A DNA stretch of 64,000 bases from Kushneria pakistanensis. Lineage in GTDB: Bacteria > Pseudomonadota > Gammaproteobacteria > Pseudomonadales > Halomonadaceae. The position numbers and the translations under genes were made by a program. The notes beneath the pieces were generated by a model. The model ran no database searches, had not been told where the DNA came from, and saw only the letters and a program-made list of their open reading frames with translations. The stretch covers positions 806,001-870,000 of the forward strand of contig NZ_BMZM01000001.1 in NCBI RefSeq assembly GCF_014652795.1, written 5' to 3'. How positions within the stretch are numbered: the first letter of the stretch is position 1; each line of letters begins with the position of its first letter. Below are positions 58,635 to 64,000 of the stretch, in pieces.

Positions 58635-59810
58635 ATGGAACTGCTTTCACTCCAGTTTGATCCTCGTCATCTGGAGGCGCATCTGATCGGCGCCGGTCAG
58701 GCGGCGCTGTTAATGGCGCGTCAGTTCGAAGGCCTTGAGCTGGCCCTGACCCTGCATGGTGAAATGATGCCGGCGCTGGCGGCGCTGGCGGATCAAGAGG
58801 GCTGGCACTGTGTCGACGACATGCCGCAGACCGGTCAGCTCTGGATGGTGGCCACCGGCAGCAAGGATGAGGATGCCCACTGGGCAGCCATGGCGCGCGA
58901 GCGCCATATCGGGGTCCATGTGCCTGCCTGTCCTGAGCTATCTACCGTGCGTTTACCGGTTCGCACCCGGGCGCTGGCCCCCGAGACATCAAACTCCCTG
59001 CGACGTGGTCATGTCTCCCTGGTTGGCGCCGGCCCCGGCGATCCCGGGCTTTTGACACTGCGCGCGCTGGAGCGACTCCAGGAGGCGGAAGTGGTCATTC
59101 ATGACCGGTTGGTCAGCCCGGAAATTCTGGCGCTTGCCAATCCGCAGGCGCGCCGCCTGTACGTTGGCAAGGCACGCTCGGCACATAGTGTGCCTCAGGA
59201 AGGCATCAATCAGTCACTGGTGGACTGGGCGCGCGCGGGATATCGCGTCGTACGACTGAAAGGAGGGGATCCCTTCATTTTCGGTCGCGGTGGCGAAGAG
59301 CTACAGGCGCTGGCGGCCGCAGGGCTCTCCTTTGAAGTCGTGCCGGGCATTACGGCAGCCACGGGGATTTCGGCCTACACCGGTATTCCGCTGACGCATC
59401 GCGATCATGCACAGTCCGTGCGTTTTGTCACCGGACATCTGCGTAATGGCACCTGTGATCTTGACTGGCAGACCCTGGCGGCGCCTGGGCAGACGCTGGT
59501 CTTTTACATGGGCCTTGGGACGCTGGACACCCTCTGTGAGCAGCTGATACGTCACGGGTTGTCTGCCTCAACGCCGATCGCGTTGGTAGAGCAGGGCACA
59601 ACCGCCAGACAGCGCCTGCATACCGGTACGCTTGAGAATTTGCCGGGCCAGCTTGAAGATCTGAAGGCAGCGCCACCGACCCTGATTATTGTCGGGGAGG
59701 TTGTGACCCTGCATGACACGCTGGGCTGGTTTGCCACGCAAACGGCCAAAAGCCTTGGCTGGGAAAGCGGCAAGCATCCCTCACCGCTACCGCTGGCCGA
59801 CAGCCGCTGA
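58635..59810 (+). CDS. cobA: Uroporphyrinogen-III C-methyltransferase with vestigial siroheme synthase domain
   Basis: A 391-residue protein. From ~125 on it is a SUMT/CobA domain that methylates uroporphyrinogen III to precorrin-2, with [49 protein letters not shown] and FVTGHLRNG. Residues 1-124 look like a shortened remnant of the CysG N-terminal dehydrogenase: [14 protein letters not shown] replaces the usual GGGxVAxRK motif, and the dimerisation domain seen in CysG is missing. Serves siroheme and/or corrinoid synthesis. GGAGG precedes the ATG. Confidence 0.88.
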   Translation: MELLSLQFDPRHLEAHLIGAGQAALLMARQFEGLELALTLHGEMMPALAALADQEGWHCVDDMPQTGQLWMVATGSKDEDAHWAAMARERHIGVHVPACPELSTVRLPVRTRALAPETSNSLRRGHVSLVGAGPGDPGLLTLRALERLQEAEVVIHDRLVSPEILALANPQARRLYVGKARSAHSVPQEGINQSLVDWARAGYRVVRLKGGDPFIFGRGGEELQALAAAGLSFEVVPGITAATGISAYTGIPLTHRDHAQSVRFVTGHLRNGTCDLDWQTLAAPGQTLVFYMGLGTLDTLCEQLIRHGLSASTPIALVEQGTTARQRLHTGTLENLPGQLEDLKAAPPTLIIVGEVVTLHDTLGWFATQTAKSLGWESGKHPSPLPLADSR

Positions 59811-59834
59811 TTGGAAAGCGCTTGCCTTGCGTTG

Positions 59835-60095
59835 TCAGTGCAAAAAGGGGATATCGGGGATTGCGGGTACCGGGAAGGGCATCGGTATGTTCTGCATATA
59901 GCTGATTACCAGTGCCAGTACAATGGGGCTGAACAGGGCAAACAGGGTCAGCATCAGCCAGTTGAAACGTTCATACCAGAGCACATTGCGATAGCGGCGG
60001 TTGGAAGGCAGCGGGTTGCGCAGCGAACGATACCCCATCGGCATCTTTTCTTCTGGCACTTCGTCAGTGGCGACATCAGCATCCGGCTGGGACAT
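59835..60095 (-). CDS. Small membrane protein, unknown
   Basis: An 86-residue protein: a charged N-terminal half (PDADVATDEVPEEK) and a C-terminal hydrophobic helix (WLMLTLFALFSPIVLALVIS) followed by MQNIPMPFPVPAIP, a Pro-rich end. No family recognised. Its start overlaps the stop of the next upstream gene by one base (TAATG), so the two are coupled. Confidence 0.6.
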   Translation of the reverse strand: MSQPDADVATDEVPEEKMPMGYRSLRNPLPSNRRYRNVLWYERFNWLMLTLFALFSPIVLALVISYMQNIPMPFPVPAIPDIPFLH

Positions 60096-60319
60096 TACGA
60101 CACCATCTGTGCCTGAATCAGTGAATCGATCAATATATCCTCACCCAGCTCGGGGCGTGTCACGCGCAAAATGATAAAGGCGGTACGGTGTGCGGACTCG
60201 AACGTGTTCCACGCCTCGTCGGGGCACGCCAGAAAGGATTCCATCCAGCGTGATGCCCATGCCTGACAGGGCGTGTGATGTTCCGGATAGCAGGCGCTGG
60301 TCATCACGGGCCACTCCAT
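60095..60319 (-). CDS. Small soluble protein, unknown
   Basis: A 74-residue protein with a few Cys and Trp (CYPEHHTPCQAWASRW) and an acidic C-terminal part. I recognise no family. ATG 60304 has GGAG at a good distance and could be the true start, giving 69 residues. It is coupled to the following small membrane protein gene. Confidence 0.55.
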   Translation of the reverse strand: MEWPVMTSACYPEHHTPCQAWASRWMESFLACPDEAWNTFESAHRTAFIILRVTRPELGEDILIDSLIQAQMVS

Positions 60320-60348
60320 CAAGAAATCGATATGTTCATGACAGTGTA

Positions 60349-60708
60349 TCAGCGAACGTCACGATCGCGATCATTGGTTGTTGTGCTTGATGAGCGTGGT
60401 ACAGAGGTGGCATTGCGCTGCTGATAACTGCGCTTTTCCCGTTGAAGATTACGCTGTGATTGCCGCAACTGTTGCTGTTGCAGTGACCGCTCGCCATGCG
60501 AGGTAGTCTGCGGGTTGCGCAGGCTGGATTTCTGACGGTTGATGCTGGATTCATTGGACTGAATACGGGAGTGTTGCTGAGCGCGCTCGAAGCGTTGTTG
60601 TGCTTCACTGCCGGCGCGCTCCTGGGATGCGGCAACACCCTGAGCCATGCCTGCTGCCAGCATCAGACCGACAGACAAGGATAGAAGACCAATGCGATGT
60701 TGACGCAT
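60349..60708 (-). CDS. Small exported Gln/Arg/Ser-rich protein
   Basis: A 119-residue protein with a signal peptide (LLSLSVGLMLAAGMAQGVAA) and a mature part rich in Gln, Arg and Ser (QQRFERAQQHSRIQSNESS, RSLQQQQLRQSQRNLQ), strongly basic and likely disordered or helical. AGGAG lies 8 bases upstream of ATG 60708. Function unknown. Confidence 0.6.
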   Translation of the reverse strand: MRQHRIGLLSLSVGLMLAAGMAQGVAASQERAGSEAQQRFERAQQHSRIQSNESSINRQKSSLRNPQTTSHGERSLQQQQLRQSQRNLQREKRSYQQRNATSVPRSSSTTTNDRDRDVR

Positions 60709-60751
60709 GCTGACGCTCCTCTGATCGGGCACGGCTCATTCAACCAGGGGG

Positions 60752-60967
60752 TTAGCCTGCCTTGCGGGCCAGGCCGGCACGATGGAGTTGAAACTCTTCG
60801 ACCATGGCAAGTTCGTAGGCCGCCTGACGAAACTCCTGCATGGTGCAGATATAGTGTCCATTAGGACAGTGTAGTTCGTGATGGCCTGAAGTATGCCCAG
60901 GCCATGAAAGCGGGACATTGCATTCAGGACAACGCGGGCCACCGCGGGAAGCAGTAGTTGGGTTCAT
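60752..60967 (-). CDS. Small zinc-ribbon protein
   Basis: A 71-residue protein with a likely zinc site: Cys13 and Cys16 (PRCPECNV), then Cys34 and His38 (HCPNGHYIC). The C-terminal half is helical (QEFRQAAYELAMVEEFQLHR). A good ribosome site (AAGGGAA) precedes the ATG. The function is unknown; similar ribbons often bind nucleic acids or proteins. Confidence 0.6.
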   Translation of the reverse strand: MNPTTASRGGPRCPECNVPLSWPGHTSGHHELHCPNGHYICTMQEFRQAAYELAMVEEFQLHRAGLARKAG

Positions 60968-61139
60968 GACATTTCCCTTGTCAGTTTGGATAGCAATTAC
61001 ATGATGACGGTCACCAAAGGCATTCCTTGCCCTTGATGCGCTGCGGACTCTAGCACACTGTAGCGGTCTGTACAGGCTTACTTATATTGATAAATAGGCG
61101 AGAAATGTCTCAATTTAAGGCTGGAGTAATAACCCGGGG

Positions 61140-61300
61140 TTGTTGAAAGGAGAGTCGTCATCAGAGTTGAAATGAAATATCGGTCACGATTTTCAAGATT
61201 AATTCAAAAGTCATGGAACCAATCCTGACCATCACGGTCAGAGATAGTGCAAGACATCCTTCTGGGTTTCTTTGCCCCTCACCTTGAGGGGCTTTTCTTT
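61140..61300 (+). ncRNA. Candidate small RNA upstream of tRNA-Leu
   Basis: On the plus strand no gene precedes the strong terminator at 61274-61300, yet there is a hairpin (CTGACC ATCAC GGTCAG, 61225-61241) before it. A transcript ending there would be a structured RNA with Rho-independent end. The 5' end and promoter are not clear; coordinates are a guess. Confidence 0.3.
61274..61300 (+). terminator. Intrinsic terminator with no assigned upstream gene
   Basis: GCCCCTC, ACCTT, GAGGGGC followed by TTTTCTTT. It is oriented for plus-strand transcription, although the nearest upstream gene reads the other way. Confidence 0.8.
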
Positions 61301-61341
61301 GCCCGGAATTCACAGGATGACGGCGGATATGTCTGTGCCAA

Positions 61342-61369
61342 TTGACTGTGGCGATGCAATGCGTACAAT
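61342..61369 (+). promoter_or_regulatory. Sigma-70 promoter of tRNA-Leu
   Basis: TTGACT at 61342-61347 and TACAAT at 61364-61369, 16 bases apart, followed by a GC-rich discriminator (ACGCCGC), typical of stringently controlled stable RNA promoters. It lies 11 bases before the mature tRNA. Confidence 0.75.
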
Positions 61370-61380
61370 ACGCCGCACTC

Positions 61381-61465
61381 GCGGGAGTGGTGGAATTGGT
61401 AGACACGCTGGATTTAGGTTCCAGTGCCGCAAGGCGTGAGAGTTCGAGTCTCTCCTTCCGCACCA
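61381..61465 (+). tRNA. tRNA-Leu (anticodon UAG)
   Basis: An 85-base gene with encoded CCA. Acceptor arm GCGGGAG pairs with CTTCCGC; the anticodon stem CTGGA/TCCAG encloses the loop TTTAGGT with anticodon TAG; a long class II variable arm (GCC GCAA GGC) and T arm (GAGAG TTCGAGT CTCTC) follow. It reads CUA and CUG-type leucine codons. Confidence 0.96.
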
Positions 61466-61499
61466 TTTGTTATTGCCTCTGTTGTTATTCCCCCTTTAT

Positions 61500-61520
61500 A
61501 TAGTCATCAATAGTCATCAA
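61500..61520. repeat. Tandem 10-bp repeat downstream of tRNA-Leu
   Basis: TAGTCATCAA occurs twice in succession at 61501-61520, 35 bases past the tRNA. Short and probably of no function; no copy of the tRNA 3' end is seen elsewhere in the window. Confidence 0.4.
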
Positions 61521-61634
61521 GACCTGTTGTCCGTGATCGGCACGCTATCAGGCATCGCCCGCTCCTGAGTAATACAGTCAGAAAACGGGCATGGACATGC
61601 GCGCCAGTCTCTCTTTCTTTTAAAAGCCTTCAGC

Positions 61635-61814
61635 TTACTGATCCTGCTCCTGTTGATTAAGTTCCTCACAGGCAGCTTTCGCGGCGTCTTCCGTCGTATA
61701 GGTCGATATTTCCATTTTTGTCCCTTCCAGAAATACGACAAATCCTTCGACGTGATCGTTCTCACCCGTGGAGGTGAATTCTCCTGCTTTGGCATATTGA
61801 TAACGATAAGGCAT
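61635..61814 (-). CDS. Small protein A of a tandem paralogous pair
   Basis: A 59-residue protein, probably cytoplasmic. GGAGG lies 5 bases before ATG 61814. It aligns without gaps to the 71-residue protein encoded 218 bases away: both begin MxYxY, share Phe25, Val27, Glu30, Thr32, Glu42, Ala45, Cys49, Leu52, Asn53 and have an aromatic at 28 and 39. A beta strand (GFVVFLEG) then an amphipathic helix (TEDAAKAACEELNQ) are predicted. No known family is recognised. Confidence 0.6.
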   Translation of the reverse strand: MPYRYQYAKAGEFTSTGENDHVEGFVVFLEGTKMEISTYTTEDAAKAACEELNQQEQDQ

Positions 61815-61986
61815 GGATGCCTCCAGTGAATTGATGCTAGTGGGTGTGCTGTCATAAAAATCAGGGCAACAGCTTCTGTCACGCCATGCCCGTACTGTTG
61901 CATTTGCAGTCGTTTCACTGCATCCGCTCAACGCCACGTTTGGGTCTGTCAGCGGCATGCATCACTTGATAACGCCTGTAATGAAA

Positions 61987-62006
61987 CACCCGGCCATGGG
62001 CCGGGC
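61987..62006 (-). terminator. Likely terminator after small protein B
   Basis: CCCGGCC, ATG, GGCCGGG. On the minus strand it is followed by TGTTTCATT, 26 bases after the stop of small protein B, so it may end that transcript. Confidence 0.6.
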
Positions 62007-62031
62007 GCCCTCCGGTGCTCTACTGTCATCA

Positions 62032-62247
62032 TTACATATCGTTGTCCTGTTCCACGTCCGAGGCGCTGGGATTGCTTGAATCCTCGCGATTGAGCAGGTC
62101 GCACTGCATCCTTGCTTCGTTTTCAGAGGCAAAGATGCCTGACTGATCACCGGTTTCTTCGTCGTAGACGATAAAGCTCTGATCGGTTTCAGCTGCAGCA
62201 GTCGCATCCAGTGCATCCTGTGAAGCCGGTTTATAGGCGTAAGTCAT
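62032..62247 (-). CDS. Small protein B of a tandem paralogous pair
   Basis: A 71-residue acidic protein. It has the same layout as small protein A: MTYAYKPA, then a strand (FIVYDEET), then a helix (SENEARMQCDLLNR), plus an extra acidic Ser/Asp-rich tail (ASDVEQDNDM). GAGGG lies upstream of ATG 62247; the frame is open further upstream without similarity. Function unknown. Confidence 0.6.
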   Translation of the reverse strand: MTYAYKPASQDALDATAAAETDQSFIVYDEETGDQSGIFASENEARMQCDLLNREDSSNPSASDVEQDNDM

Positions 62248-62462
62248 GGCATGACCCTCAGTAGATGACCTTTTCAATGTAGCGCCGCGAAGCCTGTGTC
62301 GATGATGTCCAATGGTCCTGTCTCCTGAGACAGACAATCGAGGAGTCAGTGTTCACTAATCCATGTTTCATCGAATGTGACCGGCAGGTGCGGGTGGCAG
62401 GGCAGTGTTTAGTGCAGGCCATATCTGCCGATAGCCTTTTGATACTGTCAAAAAGGCTTCGC

Positions 62463-63221
62463 ATGACAATCAGCTCAGGATACCCACTGCTGGTAAAAGG
62501 CAGACGTCTTGTTGAAAGGCTTGATCGCACCCTTGCCTGGAGCATGCCGGGATACTGCAGCTTTTGTCTGGCGGGCACTGCAGGCAACAGACCCTGGTGT
62601 GAGCCTTGCTTCAGGGCGTTGTCATGGCATACCAGTGCCTGCCCGCTGTGCAGTGAGCCACGGCCGGCTTCGGTGTCGGGGAGTATGCCCTGTGGTTATT
62701 GTCTGAGGCAGCGACCGAATTTCGATGACAGCTGGGTGCCCTTTCTCTATGAAGGCGAGATTGCGCAGCTGATTCAGCGCTTCAAGTTCCGGGCCGAGCG
62801 CCGCGCTGGCCAGGTTCTTTTGCAGCTCATGCTGCAGGCACTTGAGCTACGTCATGGCCCTCTCCCTGTGCAGGCCATTGTCACGGCGGATCTTCATGTC
62901 AGGCGCGCACGAGAGCGTGGGTTTGATCAGACCCTGTGGCTGGGCAGGCGCATGGCTCGCGCGCTTGATCTGCCGCTGTATCGCGCCACGCGACTTCGCC
63001 TGACGCCAACGCAACGAGGGCTATCGCGCGCTGCCCGACAACGTAACGTCCGGCGCATCTATCATGTGCGCTCACCGCTGCCGGATGCTGTGTTGCTGCT
63101 GGATGATGTCATGACCACTGGTGCCACGCTTGAGGCGCTCTCTCGTGCCTGCCGCGAGCAGGGCGCCCGTCATGTCACTGTCTGTGCGCTTGCCCGTACC
63201 CCGGCGGCACGCGCAATCTGA
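62463..63221 (+). CDS. comF: ComF family phosphoribosyltransferase-like protein
   Basis: A ~252-residue protein. The N-terminal zinc-binding part has four CxxC-type pairs (CSFCLAG, WCEPCF, CPLCSEP, CGYCLRQ), followed by RPNFDDSWVPFLYEGEIAQL, and the C-terminal PRTase fold ends with the PRPP loop AVLLLDDVMTTGATLEALS. ComF proteins take part in DNA uptake in competent bacteria. ATG 62463 gives a family-like length; a GTG at 62349 is an alternative. Confidence 0.85.
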   Translation: MTISSGYPLLVKGRRLVERLDRTLAWSMPGYCSFCLAGTAGNRPWCEPCFRALSWHTSACPLCSEPRPASVSGSMPCGYCLRQRPNFDDSWVPFLYEGEIAQLIQRFKFRAERRAGQVLLQLMLQALELRHGPLPVQAIVTADLHVRRARERGFDQTLWLGRRMARALDLPLYRATRLRLTPTQRGLSRAARQRNVRRIYHVRSPLPDAVLLLDDVMTTGATLEALSRACREQGARHVTVCALARTPAARAI

Positions 63222-63252
63222 TAGCATGGCGCCTTCAGACGCGGAGGTTGTT

Positions 63253-64000
63253 ATGGTGGCTCATCCCTTTGAACAGCTGGACCCGGCGCGCATTGTGGCG
63301 GCCATAGAAGCGCAGGGCTTTTACACCGAAGGCGAGCCCTTTGCGCTGAACAGCTATGAAAATCGGGTCTTTCTCTGGCGCGATGACGAAAACCAGCGCT
63401 TTATCGTCAAGTTTTACCGCCCGGACCGACTCGAAGATGCCGCCATCCTGGAGGAGCATGCCTTCGTCGATGAGCTTGATAGGGCGGGCTGCCCGGTCAA
63501 CCGGCTCTGGCGAAACGACCAGGGCGATACGCTGCTACAGCATGACGGTTTTCGCCTGGCGATCTTTTATTTCGTCCCGGGTCAGGCGCCGGAGCTGGAC
63601 AGTCCCGAGCACCTTTTTGCGCTGGGCGGCACGATTGGACAAATGCATGCCATCGCCCGGCGCAAACCCTTTACACATCGCGCCATACTGCGACCACACG
63701 CCATCGCGCACGAGAGTCTTGAAAGCATTCGTACCAGTCACTGGCTCAACGCACGTCAGCGTCGCGCCCATGAGCAGATCAGTCAGGCCCTGCTGGACAT
63801 GCTGCCCGAAAAGGCCTGGCCCGATGATGCCTTTCAGCGTGTGCATGGCGACTGCCATCTGGGCAATATTCTGGGGCGGGAAAGTCATTTCTCGCTGGTG
63901 GATTTTGATGACTGCGTCATGGCCCCGGCCGTTCAGGACCTCTGGATGCTCCTGACCGGAGAGGATGAGCCCACCTGGCAGGCACAGCTGGCGGAACTGG
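63253..64000 (+). CDS. srkA: Stress-response kinase SrkA (YihE), 3' end beyond window
   Basis: The first 249 residues of a protein kinase-like enzyme that protects cells from stress-induced death in E. coli. The catalytic loop HGDCHLGNIL (His198, Asp200) and the metal-binding VDFDDC (Asp217) are present; the N-terminal lobe begins LNSYENRVFLWRDDE. GGAGG lies 5 bases before the ATG. The reading frame is open at the right edge, so the gene is incomplete here. Confidence 0.9.
   Translation, partial: MVAHPFEQLDPARIVAAIEAQGFYTEGEPFALNSYENRVFLWRDDENQRFIVKFYRPDRLEDAAILEEHAFVDELDRAGCPVNRLWRNDQGDTLLQHDGFRLAIFYFVPGQAPELDSPEHLFALGGTIGQMHAIARRKPFTHRAILRPHAIAHESLESIRTSHWLNARQRRAHEQISQALLDMLPEKAWPDDAFQRVHGDCHLGNILGRESHFSLVDFDDCVMAPAVQDLWMLLTGEDEPTWQAQLAEL

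Larger units (their letters stand above)
60968..61380. other. 413-base AT-richer gap, no protein gene seen
   Basis: Between the divergent zinc-ribbon gene and tRNA-Leu. It contains an AT-rich stretch (61070-61120), a hairpin at 61225-61241, a strong terminator at 61274-61300 and the tRNA promoter at 61342-61369. No convincing protein-coding frame is present. Confidence 0.5.

Noticed and set aside
61381-61465. tRNA-Leu as an attachment site of an integrated element
   Set aside because: No integrase and no second copy of the tRNA 3' end were found within the window.
61161-61466. Minus-strand frame spanning the tRNA-Leu gene
   Set aside because: It lies across a certain tRNA and has no protein-like features.

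Overview
The window is a chromosomal, housekeeping-rich stretch of a gammaproteobacterium with moderately high GC, most likely a member of the Halomonadaceae (Halomonas/Kushneria-like). Three things point there: a Pseudomonas-type gene order from leuC to metZ, many ion and compatible-solute style transporters (CPA antiporter, BCCT carrier, CDF carrier), and gammaproteobacterial neighbourhoods such as smr-prmB-aroC. The genus is an inference. No prophage, insertion sequence, CRISPR array or replication origin was seen.

Layout. 0-10.8 kb: end of a 2OG-Fe(II) oxygenase, a GNAT enzyme, a double-TM2 protein, a CDF carrier, an ExoD-like protein, slt, a YkvA-like protein, htpG behind a near-perfect heat-shock promoter, a Bax-like glucosaminidase and a QseBC-type two-component pair. 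11-21 kb: gpsA-sixA, an AEC carrier, a hydrolase, smr/prmB/aroC, an uncharacterised 418-aa membrane protein, cysE and a Tsx channel. 21-39 kb: a LysR regulator divergent from leuC-leuD-leuB, then an SDR and a YhhY-like GNAT, asd, a compact fimV, truA, trpF, accD, folC, a SPOR protein, cvpA, purF and metZ. Together these serve leucine, lysine/threonine/methionine, tryptophan, fatty acid, folate and purine synthesis. 39-60 kb: regulators (LysR, ArgP), a MATE exporter, lipoproteins, an aromatic aminotransferase, a thiamine-binding-like protein, a SIMPL protein, an orphan metal/corrinoid binding protein next to cobO, a CNT nucleoside carrier, an unusual BCCT carrier, a CPA1 antiporter, ydiJ, serS and a CobA-type methyltransferase with a decayed N-terminal domain. 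60-64 kb: a cluster of very small unknown genes around tRNA-Leu(UAG), then comF and srkA, which runs off the right end.

The features most worth following up are: a tandem pair of tiny paralogous proteins (61.6-62.2 kb) beside the tRNA; a gene-less stretch just before the tRNA that ends in a strong terminator and may encode a small RNA; the BCCT carrier with a rebuilt substrate box; operator-like palindrome and tandem repeats between the nucleoside carrier and the BCCT carrier; and the 418-aa membrane protein opposite cysE. No complete new defence or mobile system is visible.
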